From contig JAETRQ010000007.1 of the NCBI GenBank assembly GCA_021770095.1, positions 1 through 64,000 of the forward strand: a stretch of 64,000 nucleotides of DNA. The letters run 5' to 3'. Under the pieces are notes generated by a model, which did no database searches, was not told where the DNA came from, and saw nothing but the letters and a program-made list of their open reading frames with translations. The stretch is from Eubacteriaceae bacterium. Its GTDB lineage: Bacteria; Bacillota; Clostridia; Oscillospirales; Acutalibacteraceae. Below are positions 52,788 to 62,541 of this stretch, in pieces; positions within the stretch are counted from its first letter, which is position 1; each line of letters opens with the position of its first letter. The translations under genes and the position numbers were made by a program.

Positions 52788-53639
52788 TTATTTACCGATA
52801 TTCGCTTCAGCCTCACCGCTCATAATATATTCAAGCAAATCTGCCACGCAGCCTTTGTTGCAATGGCACGCTTCAAATTTACAGATTTTATGTATAGATG
52901 TCGGGGCCTGACCTGCACAGGCAGGAAGTCCTACTGTTTTAAGCATATCCCAATCATTATAATAATCGCCGATTGCCGCAACGTGGGATTTGTCAATACC
53001 GAGCATATCTGCAAGTTTCATTATGCCGACACCTTTGTGCGTATCTTTTTGCAGCATTTCAAAGCTCCAGAGTGATGAGGACATAAAGTTTGCATCAGGA
53101 TTCGGAAAACGGTCAATAAGTTCACGTAATTTATTCATCGTTATAGGATTGGACCAAAAGATGACTTTCATCCATCCTTCTTTGGGAACATCGTCAATTG
53201 ACCTTACTACTTCATGATTTGCTTTGTCAAAATACATTGTACCTTTTGACAAAAGTCCGTTTTTAACAATATATACATAGTCGTCAAAATAAACACCTAT
53301 GTCAACACTTTTAAAAATCTCATCAAACTCATCGGCAATCTGACGGACAAAGTTCTGTCCCTTCTCACCAATGGTACTGCGCCAAATCATTTTATTTTGA
53401 TTATAATCATAAATACCTGCACCGTTTAATACTACTGCAGGCTGATTTGGTGTTATTCTGTTGTAATTTCTGCCAAGGCTTGATTGAAGTCTGCCTGATG
53501 CGAGAGTAAAGTTACCGCCAAGATCGGTAAACTTCTTTATTGCATCATAATTCCTTCTCGGCAATTTTCTGAACTTATTATTGAGTGTTCCGTCAATATC
53601 CGAAACAACAAGCCAATTTTCAAATGTTTTCTCCATCAT
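52788..53639 (-). CDS. HAD-superfamily IIB (Cof-type) hydrolase
   Basis: The 283-residue phosphatase has WLVVSDIDGTLNN (nucleophile Asp), NFTLASGRL (motif II), a cap domain, and HVAAIGDYYNDWDMLKTVG (motif IV). The C-terminal stretch has a Cys/His cluster (CKFEACHCNKGC), typical of some members. Cof-type enzymes dephosphorylate sugar phosphates or cofactors; the substrate is not known. The start is placed at ATG 53639; a second ATG is at 53636, and AGGTG lies just upstream. It overlaps the end of rluD by 20 bases. Confidence 0.82.
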   Translation of the reverse strand: MMEKTFENWLVVSDIDGTLNNKFRKLPRRNYDAIKKFTDLGGNFTLASGRLQSSLGRNYNRITPNQPAVVLNGAGIYDYNQNKMIWRSTIGEKGQNFVRQIADEFDEIFKSVDIGVYFDDYVYIVKNGLLSKGTMYFDKANHEVVRSIDDVPKEGWMKVIFWSNPITMNKLRELIDRFPNPDANFMSSSLWSFEMLQKDTHKGVGIMKLADMLGIDKSHVAAIGDYYNDWDMLKTVGLPACAGQAPTSIHKICKFEACHCNKGCVADLLEYIMSGEAEANIGK

Positions 53640-54558
53640 AACACCTGTCAAGTTTATTTAAAAACGTGGTAAAATAATCAGGCAAATCAGACCTGAACTC
53701 CATATATTTCTTCGTTCTTGGGTGTACGAACCCAATCTCTCCCGCGTGAAGGCACTGACCACCGAGTGAAGTGATAACTTTTTTCGGGCCGTAAACACTG
53801 TCTCCTGCCAGCGGATGACCGATATAGGACATATGAACTCTTATCTGATGTGTTCTGCCTGTTTCAAGAATACATTTTATAAAAGTAAAAGTGCGGTATC
53901 TTTTAAGCACTTCATAATGTGTTACTGCATCTTTTGAATTTTTAGTGGTAACTGCCATCTTTTTGCGTTCTTTCGGATGTCTGCCGATAGGCTGATGGAC
54001 AGTACCTTTATCTGTTTTAATATTGCCGTATACGATTGCGTAATAAGCACGGTGAAAAGAATGCTCTTTTATCTGCTCAGCAAGGCTCAAATGTGCCATA
54101 TCATTCTTGGCAACAATCAATAATCCTGAAGTATCCTTGTCAATCCTGTGGACTATGCCGGGACGGATAACACCGTTAATTCCGCTGAGGCTGCCTTTGC
54201 AATGATACAAAAGTGCATTGACCAATGTACCTGAATAATTCCCTGCCGCAGGATGCACAACCATACCCTTAGGTTTGTTGACAACGAGCAAATCATCATC
54301 TTCATAAACTATATCAAGCGGTATATTCTCAGGCACAGTCTCAAGTTCAACTGCATCGGGAACATGAACAATAATGCAGTCATTGCGCCTGCACTTATAA
54401 TTTTTTCGGACAATTTTCCCGTCGACTGACACATTTTCTTCTGCAATGAGTTTGGATATGGCACTGCGGGTGAAATCAGTCATTTTCTGAGCAAGAAACT
54501 TATCAATTCTTATTGATACATCATCATTATCGGTTAAAAATTCAAGTGTTTCACTCAT
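53620..54558 (-). CDS. rluD: RluA/RluD-family pseudouridine synthase
   Basis: The 312-residue protein has an N-terminal S4 RNA-binding domain (IRIDKFLAQKM, RSAISKLIAEENV). The catalytic domain has HRIDKDTSGLLIVAKND, which contains the catalytic Asp, and ETGRTHQIRVHMSYIGHPLAGDSVYG. It isomerises uridine in large-subunit rRNA or similar RNA. The start is ATG 54558, with AAGGAG 7 nt upstream, and overlaps the lspA stop by 8 bases. The lspA-rluD order is typical of Bacillota. Confidence 0.93.
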   Translation of the reverse strand: MSETLEFLTDNDDVSIRIDKFLAQKMTDFTRSAISKLIAEENVSVDGKIVRKNYKCRRNDCIIVHVPDAVELETVPENIPLDIVYEDDDLLVVNKPKGMVVHPAAGNYSGTLVNALLYHCKGSLSGINGVIRPGIVHRIDKDTSGLLIVAKNDMAHLSLAEQIKEHSFHRAYYAIVYGNIKTDKGTVHQPIGRHPKERKKMAVTTKNSKDAVTHYEVLKRYRTFTFIKCILETGRTHQIRVHMSYIGHPLAGDSVYGPKKVITSLGGQCLHAGEIGFVHPRTKKYMEFRSDLPDYFTTFLNKLDRCYDGENI

Positions 54559-55036
54559 CCTTGTTCTCCTTTTTAAACAGGTCCAAAACAAGGTATATAA
54601 TCAAACTTACTGCACCCAAAGTAACCGCACAGTCGGCAATATTGAAAATTGCAAAATCAATAAACAGCGGATTAATAAAATCAATTACATAACCCAAAAA
54701 TATTCTGTCAATCAGATTACCTATACCACCTGATACAAGTACCCCCAATGTCCAGAACAGCCACAGATTTTTCTGTCCCTTTTTACTGACCATCACGGCA
54801 ATACAAGCAATAATAGCAGCCGCGGTAACTAAAATAAATATCCATCTGCCGCCGCTTAACATAGAAAATGCAACGCCCGTATTTTCTGCATATCTGAACT
54901 CTAAAAATCCACTGATTACGGTTTTGGCTTTATCAGGAAAAAGATGTGATTTTGCAAGATACTTTGTTATCTGGTCAAAGGCAATAATGAAAACTGCCAT
55001 TACAACTACCCAGATATTCTTATTTCTAAGTTTCAC
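54551..55036 (-). CDS. lspA: Lipoprotein signal peptidase (signal peptidase II)
   Basis: The 161-residue protein has four membrane helices and the conserved aspartyl-protease motifs AFDQITK, AENTGVAFS, GGIGNLIDR and VIDFI ... FNIADCAVTLG, which carry the two catalytic aspartates. It removes the signal peptide of prolipoproteins, such as the two encoded in this window. The start is GTG 55036, with AAAGGATG upstream. Confidence 0.95.
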   Translation of the reverse strand: MKLRNKNIWVVVMAVFIIAFDQITKYLAKSHLFPDKAKTVISGFLEFRYAENTGVAFSMLSGGRWIFILVTAAAIIACIAVMVSKKGQKNLWLFWTLGVLVSGGIGNLIDRIFLGYVIDFINPLFIDFAIFNIADCAVTLGAVSLIIYLVLDLFKKENKDE

Positions 55037-55062
55037 AAAATCACATCCTTTATTATCTGGAA

Positions 55063-57858
55063 TTACTCACCGATTTGTTTCATAACATCTGCACAATGTG
55101 AACACAAGGTCGGGTGAGCTGAATTTTCTCCTACTGTATCTGAATATTTCCAGCAGCGTTCACACTTTTCACCGTCTGCTCTGCTGACAGATACCGAAAG
55201 ACCTTCAACATCGCCCTTAACATCACCTGTACCGGTTGTAACTTCAACAGCTGATGTAATAAAAATCTCAGGCAAATCGGTTTCAACTGATTTCAGGAAA
55301 TCATAAAGTTCACCGTCAGCAAAGAGAGAAACTTTTGCTTCAAGCGGTTTACCGATGATTTTTTCATTTCTTGCAAGTTCAAGTGCCTTTTGAACATCCA
55401 CTCTGACCGCATGAATTTTATCCCACTTAGCAATGAACGCATCATCTGTCTCGATATAATCAGCCTGCGGAATATCATTGAACAGCGGTGACTGTGGATT
55501 TTTGCTTGAATCATGAGGCATAGCAAGCCAGATTTCATCAGCAGTGTATGAAAGAATAGGAGTAAGAAGAAGAGTTAAAGCATCAAGGACTTTATAAAGT
55601 ACGGTCTGTGCTGCTCTTCTTGTGGCACTCTTAGGAGCAGAAATATAAAGTCTGTCCTTGAGAACATCAAAATAGAAATTACTCATCTCAACAACACAGA
55701 AGTTATGGAGAGCATAAGAAGTTGTGTGATAATCATATTCTTCATAGCCTTTACGTGCAACTTCAATGACCTCATCGAGTTTCATGAGAGCATACTTGTC
55801 GAGTTCTTCAAGTTCATCATTTGAAACCATATCTGTATCAGGATTAAAATCATAAAGGTTGCCAAGACAATATCTTGCTGTGTTACGCAGTTTTCTGTAA
55901 TTATCAGAAATCTGCTTGAGAATTTCTTTGCTGATACGAATATCCTGATGATAATCGGCGCTTGCAACCCAGAGACGAAGAATATCAGCACCGTACTGGC
56001 TTACAATCTCCTGCGGGTCAATACCGTTGCCAAGTGATTTTGACATTTTTTTGCCTTCACCGTCAACCGTCCAACCATGGGTAATAATCTGTCTGAACGG
56101 AGTACCATGACCGCCTGCAACAGATGTGAGGAGTGAAGACTGGAACCAACCTCTGTACTGGTCTGCGCCTTCCATATAAACATCAGCAGGACGCTGGAGA
56201 TACGGTCTTTTTTCACATACAGCCTGATGTGATGAACCGGAATCAAACCATACATCCATAATATCTTTTTCTTTATCAAATCCTTTATCGCTGCCGCAAT
56301 GAGGACATTTAAATCCATCAGGAAGGAAGTATGAAGTATCATGAGCGAACCAAGCGTCTGAACCTTCTTCGCCGAAAATCTTTGATACATTCATCATTAC
56401 GTCGTTATCTATAATTTCTTTTCCGCAATCCTGACAATAGATAACCGGAATCGGAACACCCCATTTTCTCTGGCGGGAGATACACCAATCGGCTCTTTCC
56501 TGTACCATTGACTGAAGTCTGTCCTTACCCCACTCAGGATACCATTTTACTTCTTCAGCAGCTTTTACTGCATCTTCTTTAAAATCATCAACAGAACAGA
56601 ACCATTGGCTTGTCGCTCTGAAGATTACAGGTTTGTGACAACGCCAGCAGTGAGGATACTGGTGTTCAATTTTCTTAAGAGCAAAAAGAGCACCTGTTTC
56701 TTCAAGATGAAGCGCAATAGGCTTGTTTGCTTCTTCTGTTGAAAGTCCGGCAAACTGACCTGCTTCTTCTGTAAGTTTACCCTTAGCATCCACAGGAACA
56801 ATAATCGGAATTTCAGGATATTTTTTACAAACAATAAAGTCATCCACACCATGACCGGGGGCAGTATGGACACAACCTGTACCGCTTTCAAGAGTAACAT
56901 GATCACCTACAATCACAAGTGAAGTTCTGTCGATAAACGGATGCTGCGTCTTCATATATTCAAGTTCACTGCCGCGGATAATACCAACAGTTTCATAATC
57001 AGTAACGCCCTTTGCCTCCATGGCAGCAGGAGCAAGGTCTGTTGCCATAACATAAAATTCGTCACCTGATTTGATAAGTGAATATTCATAATTAGGACCT
57101 ACACAAATTGCAACATTTGCAGGAAGAGTCCATGTTGTTGTTGTCCAGATAACAAAATATGTTTTTGACAAATCGGCACCCATTGCAGTGAGTTTGCCCA
57201 TATCGTCCGTTACATTGAACTTAACATAAATAGAATGACAAGGATCCTCAGCATATTCAATTTCTGCCTCTGCAAGAGCAGTATTACAGTCAGGACACCA
57301 ATAAACAGGCTTTAATCCCTTATAGATATAACCTTTTGATGCCATTGTGGCAAATACTTTAATCTGCTCTTCTTCAAACTCTTTTTGAAGTGTGATATAC
57401 GGATTATCCCATTCAGCAATAATACCGAGTCTCTTGAAAGATTCACGCTGCAAATCAACATAACCAAGTGCTGTATCACGGCAAATCTTTCTGAGTTCGA
57501 GATCGGAAATTGAAGTCTCTGCACTGATTCCGGCCTTTTTTCTTGCAGCAAGTTCAGTCGGAAGACCGTGCGTATCCCAGCCCGGTACAAAAGGAGACTG
57601 AAAACCTGTCATATTTTTATACTTAACAATAAAATCTTTAATCGTCTTATTCAGTGCATGACCGATATGAATATCGCCGTTTGCATAAGGCGGTCCGTCA
57701 TGAAGGATGAACAAAGGCTTTCCTTCATTATGCTTCATAAGTTGTCTGTACTGGTCATTTGCTTCCCATCGTGCAAGGAACTCAGGTTCTCTTGCAGGGA
57801 GTCCTGCTCTCATAGGGAATTCTGTTTTGGGTAAATTTAATGTTTTATTGTAGTCCAT
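55063..57858 (-). CDS. ileS: Isoleucyl-tRNA synthetase
   Basis: The 931-residue class I synthetase has HIGH-type motif YANGDIHIGHALNK, editing-domain signatures (TTTWTLPANVAI, HTAPGHGVDDF), KMSKS in GKKMSKSLGNG, and a C-terminal zinc finger (CERCWKYSD ... CSHC). It charges tRNA-Ile. No T-box leader fits in the 31 nt before the gene, so it depends on the operon promoter. Its position between divIVA and lspA is the classic Bacillota arrangement. Confidence 0.97.
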   Translation of the reverse strand: MDYNKTLNLPKTEFPMRAGLPAREPEFLARWEANDQYRQLMKHNEGKPLFILHDGPPYANGDIHIGHALNKTIKDFIVKYKNMTGFQSPFVPGWDTHGLPTELAARKKAGISAETSISDLELRKICRDTALGYVDLQRESFKRLGIIAEWDNPYITLQKEFEEEQIKVFATMASKGYIYKGLKPVYWCPDCNTALAEAEIEYAEDPCHSIYVKFNVTDDMGKLTAMGADLSKTYFVIWTTTTWTLPANVAICVGPNYEYSLIKSGDEFYVMATDLAPAAMEAKGVTDYETVGIIRGSELEYMKTQHPFIDRTSLVIVGDHVTLESGTGCVHTAPGHGVDDFIVCKKYPEIPIIVPVDAKGKLTEEAGQFAGLSTEEANKPIALHLEETGALFALKKIEHQYPHCWRCHKPVIFRATSQWFCSVDDFKEDAVKAAEEVKWYPEWGKDRLQSMVQERADWCISRQRKWGVPIPVIYCQDCGKEIIDNDVMMNVSKIFGEEGSDAWFAHDTSYFLPDGFKCPHCGSDKGFDKEKDIMDVWFDSGSSHQAVCEKRPYLQRPADVYMEGADQYRGWFQSSLLTSVAGGHGTPFRQIITHGWTVDGEGKKMSKSLGNGIDPQEIVSQYGADILRLWVASADYHQDIRISKEILKQISDNYRKLRNTARYCLGNLYDFNPDTDMVSNDELEELDKYALMKLDEVIEVARKGYEEYDYHTTSYALHNFCVVEMSNFYFDVLKDRLYISAPKSATRRAAQTVLYKVLDALTLLLTPILSYTADEIWLAMPHDSSKNPQSPLFNDIPQADYIETDDAFIAKWDKIHAVRVDVQKALELARNEKIIGKPLEAKVSLFADGELYDFLKSVETDLPEIFITSAVEVTTGTGDVKGDVEGLSVSVSRADGEKCERCWKYSDTVGENSAHPTLCSHCADVMKQIGE

Positions 57859-57889
57859 CTGTAATAACTCCTAAAATATAATTTGCTGA

Positions 57890-59104
57890 TTATTTTTTCT
57901 TTTTGAAAAATCCTCTGAATTTTGAAGTATCATCTTCCTCTTCATCATCAGGAGGAATCAAAGAAATTGTCTCATCCGTTCTTTCAACCTCTTTATTCAC
58001 ATTAAAGAAATTTTCAAAAGGCATAGAACTTTCAAATTCAGGCTCATCTTCAATTACAGGAATTGATTTAGCTGCACTTTCATCAACAGGGGTGAGTTCA
58101 TCTGTTGTAAAAGATTCAAGTGCATCCTGCAGTTCTTCTTCTGTCAGCACAACGTCTTCGTCCGGCTCTTCGGTCACTTTAAATTCAGTTGATTCAATCT
58201 CATCAATAATATCGTCAACTTCATCCATATCCTCTGATTCATCAGAAATTTCTTCTATCTCTTCATCCTCTGCAGAATCTTCTATTTCTTCATTCTCAGC
58301 AGGTTCATCAATCATTTCTTCTGCTACAGGCGGGACTTCGGATTTTTCTTCAGCAACAACTTCGTCTTCTTCGATTTCATCTTCAATATCAGCCAACAAG
58401 GAATTGAGTTCATTTTCAAGGCTTTCAATATTTTCTTTTTCCATCTCATATGTATCGGTTGACAAAGTAAGTTCCTTGATTTTATCAAGCTGGGTTTCAT
58501 AAAGAGAAATCAATGTGGTTTTGAAATCACTTGATTCATCTTTCAGTTTTGACACAATTGCACTGTAATAATCTTTCTCACTTTTTGCTTTGCCTACAAT
58601 TTCATTTGCAAGTTTTTTTGCCTGTGTCAAGACATCGTTAGAAACCACTTTTGCACCTTCAATTGCATCATTTGCCGTTTTATTTGCCTGTGCAATAATT
58701 TCTTCGGCTGCCTCTGTCTTTTCTTTTGTAAGAGCGGCAACATAATCTCTTGCCTCACCGACAATTTTGTCTGCTTTTTCTTTTGCATCGACAACTGTCT
58801 GCTGTGCTGATTTGACACTGTCGGATATTGTCTGCTCTGCCTTTTCCTTTGCTTCACTTGTAACCTTAGACGCCATTTTCTGTGCAGAAATAAGTGCAGT
58901 TTTTATGGAATCTTCATCTGCTCTGTATTCTTCTATGCGATTAGCAAGAATTTCCAGTTTACGGTAAAGTTCCTTATTCTCCTCACAAACAGTTTCATAC
59001 GATTGAATAATATCAGTCAAAAACTGATTCACTTCATATCTGTCATATCCGCCGTTTGCAACAGTTGAGATTTTCTTTTCACGAATTTGATCCGGTGTAA
59101 TCAT
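57890..59104 (-). CDS. divIVA: DivIVA-family protein with long acidic tail
   Basis: The 404-residue protein has the N-terminal DivIVA membrane-curvature-sensing domain (ITPDQIREKKISTV, GGYDRYEVNQFLTDII), then a long Ala/Lys/Glu coiled coil (about 45-240), then a very acidic Glu/Asp-rich region (about 240-335). A short basic end (FRGFFKKKK) closes it. DivIVA marks poles and septum and recruits division or sporulation factors. The usual family length is 160-250, so the acidic tail is an extension. It is next to sepF. Confidence 0.9.
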   Translation of the reverse strand: MITPDQIREKKISTVANGGYDRYEVNQFLTDIIQSYETVCEENKELYRKLEILANRIEEYRADEDSIKTALISAQKMASKVTSEAKEKAEQTISDSVKSAQQTVVDAKEKADKIVGEARDYVAALTKEKTEAAEEIIAQANKTANDAIEGAKVVSNDVLTQAKKLANEIVGKAKSEKDYYSAIVSKLKDESSDFKTTLISLYETQLDKIKELTLSTDTYEMEKENIESLENELNSLLADIEDEIEEDEVVAEEKSEVPPVAEEMIDEPAENEEIEDSAEDEEIEEISDESEDMDEVDDIIDEIESTEFKVTEEPDEDVVLTEEELQDALESFTTDELTPVDESAAKSIPVIEDEPEFESSMPFENFFNVNKEVERTDETISLIPPDDEEEDDTSKFRGFFKKKK

Positions 59105-59141
59105 AATTATTTCTCCTACTTCATTTATTCATCACGGCAAG

Positions 59142-59639
59142 TTACATAAACATTCCGTTATTTTCCAATTCATCAATAAGGTCACCCATCACATCTACAT
59201 TGTACGGAGTGATGATATATGTGCTGTTTGCAACACGCTTTATCTGACCGTTGCTTGCATACGCAACACCGCTTAAAAAATCAAGCAGACGGCGGGCAAT
59301 ATCGCGGTTTGTACTTTCAAGATTGAGTACAACTGTTCTTTTTTCATTCAAATTATCACCGATTGCTGCAGCCTCTTCAAATCTTTCAGGCTTAACAAGA
59401 ACCACCTGCAGCTGAGCAGTTGTGTGGATGTTAACAACCTTGTCATTATCATGGCGGCGCATTCTCGGGCGTTCGGAATAGCGTTCTTCTTTTTCAGCTT
59501 TCTCTTCTCGTTCTCTCCTTGAGCGTCTCTCCCTCGGAGGTTCTATACCAAAAGACGGATTGTTATTTTCATAAAAATCATCAAAATCGTCTTCGTCATT
59601 GTCAGTAACAATATCCTTAATTTTATCAAAAAGTCCCAT
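59142..59639 (-). CDS. sepF: Cell division protein SepF
   Basis: The 165-residue protein starts with an amphipathic membrane-binding helix (MGLFDKIKDIV). An Asp-rich and Arg-rich linker follows, then the SepF core (VVLVKPERFEEAAAIGDNLNEKRTVVLNLE, RLLDFLSGVAYA). SepF bundles FtsZ filaments and anchors the Z-ring. The start ATG follows AAGGAGAGCG. It lies between yggS and divIVA as in many Bacillota. Confidence 0.94.
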   Translation of the reverse strand: MGLFDKIKDIVTDNDEDDFDDFYENNNPSFGIEPPRERRSRREREEKAEKEERYSERPRMRRHDNDKVVNIHTTAQLQVVLVKPERFEEAAAIGDNLNEKRTVVLNLESTNRDIARRLLDFLSGVAYASNGQIKRVANSTYIITPYNVDVMGDLIDELENNGMFM

Positions 59640-59662
59640 ATCTCGCTCTCCTTACACTATAC

Positions 59663-60394
59663 TTAAAAATACTTTCTTGCACCAAATATTGCAGAACCTA
59701 CTCTGACAATATTGGAACCATTGGCAACAGCACTTTCAAAATCACCGCTCATACCCATTGACAAAATATCCATATCTACATTATCTAATTTTTTATTCTT
59801 AATGTCAATGAAAGATTGATACATTGTACTGAAATATTGGCAGACTTCTTTTTCACTGTCACAAATTGGCGGGATAGTCATTAATCCCTTGATTTTTATA
59901 TTATCCATCTGAGCAATTTCAAGGAGCAAATCCTCAAGCTGCTCAATATAAATACCGCTTTTTGAATCTTCCTTACCGACATTTACTTCTACAAGAATAT
60001 TTGTAGTCAGATTTTTATTTGACGAAACTCGGCTGATTTCCTTTGCAAGTTTAACAGAATCAACAGATTCAATCATGTCAACTTCACCGACTATCTGTTT
60101 TACCTTGTTGGTCTGCAGATGACCGATAAGATGTTTTTCTACACCGTCAAGATGAAGTTCATCTTTCTTTCCCAAATATTCCTGAACTCTGTTTTCACCA
60201 ATCAAATCTGCACCAAGGTCAAGTGCTTTGTTGATATACACACTTTCAACCGTTTTAGTCACCGCCATAAGTCGTACATCATTCGGATTTCTGCCTGCTT
60301 TGATTGCTGATTCCTCAATCTTTGCTTTGATTTTCTTATAATTATCTTCAACGGATTGAAGCCTTGCTTCATCAACTATAAACTTTTCCATCAT
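59663..60394 (-). CDS. yggS: YggS/YlmE-family PLP homeostasis protein
   Basis: The 243-residue PLP-binding barrel protein has VRLMAVTKTV (PLP lysine), IGENRVQEYLGK, HLIGHLQTNKVKQIV, VNVGKEDSKSGI and LSMGMSGDFESAVANGSNIVRVGSAIFG. It buffers pyridoxal 5'-phosphate. The ATG at 60394 overlaps the end of the HlyD-like gene; a second ATG directly follows. Confidence 0.94.
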   Translation of the reverse strand: MMEKFIVDEARLQSVEDNYKKIKAKIEESAIKAGRNPNDVRLMAVTKTVESVYINKALDLGADLIGENRVQEYLGKKDELHLDGVEKHLIGHLQTNKVKQIVGEVDMIESVDSVKLAKEISRVSSNKNLTTNILVEVNVGKEDSKSGIYIEQLEDLLLEIAQMDNIKIKGLMTIPPICDSEKEVCQYFSTMYQSFIDIKNKKLDNVDMDILSMGMSGDFESAVANGSNIVRVGSAIFGARKYF

Positions 60395-61637
60395 GCAAAT
60401 CCTTTCCTTTTGTAATTATGAGATCATAAAAACGAATTGAATCACTGTTTTGTGTATCCCTTTCAAACACAACATAATCCTTGGTGGAATAAATAATCTT
60501 ACCCTGACGCTTTGCCACCTGATTAGCCACAAGGGCATAAACACATTTGTTGCCGTCCTCATCAACATGAACTGCTGATGACGGAACTTTAAATCCCGAA
60601 TACTCGTTAAATCTGATTTCTATATCCTCAATTCTCATTGAAGTAATCTCAGCATCAATCTGTGAACATTTTAAAATAAGAACGGTTTCACTCTGACCTA
60701 AAGGAATATCGGCACCGCTTACCACTTCACAGTTTATTACCTTATCGCTGTCTTTAAGAGCAATATTCAGGTAATCTCCGTTATCAATCCCCTTGACATC
60801 ATCTGCAGAAAGCACGCAGCAAAAATACCAGTCATAACTGATAATCAGTTTGCCTATACAATTTTCCTGCGGTTGTGATGATTGTGTACTCTCAATATAT
60901 GATTTCAAAGTATCTATATCAATTGATGTAATTTTATCATAGTCAAATGCATCTTCATATCCGTCGGTATATGAAGAAAAAATACCGGATTCGTCAGTAG
61001 TTACATAACCTGTTGGCTTACAGGAGTCTATATTGATTGCATCAATCTGGCTTTGCAGATTTTCCTTAACTGAAGAAAAATCAATATCCTGACCGATAAT
61101 CATCTGACGGCGGGTCAGTTTATCATTCAAATCATTACAGCAGGAAGATAAGGAAGAAAATGACGCCGTGTTGACAAGCCTTACATAATCATTTATGTCA
61201 CTCAGAATATCTTTATCAATTGATGCAACATCGGTTGCAATACCTGCTGCCTTGCTTTCAAGTTCATTATAATATTCCAACTGTTCCTGCAAATCAATGG
61301 AGTTGGAATAATTCTTTGCATTTTCTTCACTTGAAAAAATCATGGCAATATTGCCGCCGAGTTTTACCTTTTCTCCGTCGGAAACACAAGGAACGGTTAC
61401 GGTTCCTCCGCTGTCCTTAACCAAATGTTCATCACGGACAACAAGTGCCTTTGTCTCAACACTTTCATATACAGTTGAAGTTACGGCAGAAATGGTTTCA
61501 ACATCAACATGGGTTGCAGAATAACATTCATAAAAAATGTATGTCCCTATCAATGCAAAAATCAAAATAATTGCAACAACATCTTTTCTGATTTTATCGG
61601 GATTTTTATTCACTTTTTCCGTTTTGGAATTACTCAT
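60372..61637 (-). CDS. HlyD-like membrane adaptor protein in the division operon
   Basis: The 421-residue protein has a short cytoplasmic N-terminus, one membrane helix (VVAIILIFALIGTYIFYECYS, about 19-39) and a barrel-sandwich domain (VVRDEHLVKDSGGTVTVPCVSDGEKVKLGGNIAMIF). A helical hairpin and a C-terminal beta domain (FKVPSSAVHVDEDGNKCVYAL) follow. It resembles HlyD/MacA adaptors but no ABC exporter is adjacent. Similar genes are often seen beside yggS-sepF in Clostridia (from memory), so a role in envelope or division is possible. It overlaps miaA by 8 bases. Confidence 0.78.
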   Translation of the reverse strand: MSNSKTEKVNKNPDKIRKDVVAIILIFALIGTYIFYECYSATHVDVETISAVTSTVYESVETKALVVRDEHLVKDSGGTVTVPCVSDGEKVKLGGNIAMIFSSEENAKNYSNSIDLQEQLEYYNELESKAAGIATDVASIDKDILSDINDYVRLVNTASFSSLSSCCNDLNDKLTRRQMIIGQDIDFSSVKENLQSQIDAINIDSCKPTGYVTTDESGIFSSYTDGYEDAFDYDKITSIDIDTLKSYIESTQSSQPQENCIGKLIISYDWYFCCVLSADDVKGIDNGDYLNIALKDSDKVINCEVVSGADIPLGQSETVLILKCSQIDAEITSMRIEDIEIRFNEYSGFKVPSSAVHVDEDGNKCVYALVANQVAKRQGKIIYSTKDYVVFERDTQNSDSIRFYDLIITKGKDLHDGKVYS

Positions 61638-62541
61638 TTATAAAATCCTTTGCTTGGTTTACTGCAATTTCTGTGCCTGTTACATCAGGCTCGATAACAA
61701 CTGCATCTTTGCGTCGTTTAAACCATGTTATTTGACGCTTAGCATAATTTCTTGTCTTTTGTTTCAACCTGTCAACAGCAACAGCAAAACTGACCTCACC
61801 GTTAAAATACGGTATCAGTTCTTTATGTCCTATTGCCTGGGCAGCAGTTGAAGATTCCTGATTCAAAAATTTCTCTGCTTCCTGTTCAAGTCCGTCTTCC
61901 ACCATTTTATCTACTCTGGTATTAATTCTGTCATAAAGCAGCTGACGGTCTTTATAGTTGAGGAAGAAATACAATACATCATATGGTGATTTTTTCTGTC
62001 TGGAATGAACATTCTGCTGACTTTTGGAAGTACCTGAATAATAGAGTTCAAGTGCTCTGACAATTCTTTTTTTATTGTTAATATGAATATCTTTTGCACT
62101 GTTGCTGTCAAGTAACATCAGTTCATCATAAAGGGAGCGATTATCTCTTTTCATAAGATTTTCACGCAATTTAAAATCAATAGATACATCTTCAAAAATG
62201 ATATTATCAACAAGGCTGTCGATAAAAAGTCCTGTGCCTCCAACGATGACAGGTGTTTTGCCGCGCTGAATCATTTCATTTATCTTTTTTCTTGCCAAAT
62301 CACACCACAATGCAACTGAAAAATTCTCATCTGCATCAAGAAATTCCACAAGATGATGCGGTATCTGTGATTTTTCTTCTGCCGTTGGGCAGGCTGCTGC
62401 AATCGGCATACCTTTATAAACCTGCATAGAATCGGCAGAAATGATTTCACCGTTAACCGCTTTTGCAATTTCTATACCCAATGCAGTTTTTCCTGAGGCA
62501 GTAGGACCTGCAACAACAATAATCTTGTTATCCATAATCAC
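61630..62541 (-). CDS. miaA: tRNA dimethylallyltransferase MiaA
   Basis: The 303-residue enzyme prenylates A37 of tRNAs reading UNN codons. It has P-loop VVAGPTASGKTALGIEIA, SADSMQVYKGMPI, IVGGTGLFIDSL and the C-terminal RNYAKRQITWFKRR. The length is usual. It overlaps mutL by 4 bases (ATGA) upstream and the HlyD-like gene downstream, so all three are translationally coupled. Confidence 0.96.
   Translation of the reverse strand: MIMDNKIIVVAGPTASGKTALGIEIAKAVNGEIISADSMQVYKGMPIAAACPTAEEKSQIPHHLVEFLDADENFSVALWCDLARKKINEMIQRGKTPVIVGGTGLFIDSLVDNIIFEDVSIDFKLRENLMKRDNRSLYDELMLLDSNSAKDIHINNKKRIVRALELYYSGTSKSQQNVHSRQKKSPYDVLYFFLNYKDRQLLYDRINTRVDKMVEDGLEQEAEKFLNQESSTAAQAIGHKELIPYFNGEVSFAVAVDRLKQKTRNYAKRQITWFKRRKDAVVIEPDVTGTEIAVNQAKDFINE

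Noticed and set aside
57859-57889. T-box riboswitch before ileS
   Set aside because: Only 31 nt separate divIVA and ileS, too short for a T-box leader, and no T-box consensus is seen.
57903-58502. Ser-rich plus-strand frame of 199 codons
   Set aside because: It is the complement of the Glu/Asp-rich tail of divIVA; the serine runs are a reading artefact.
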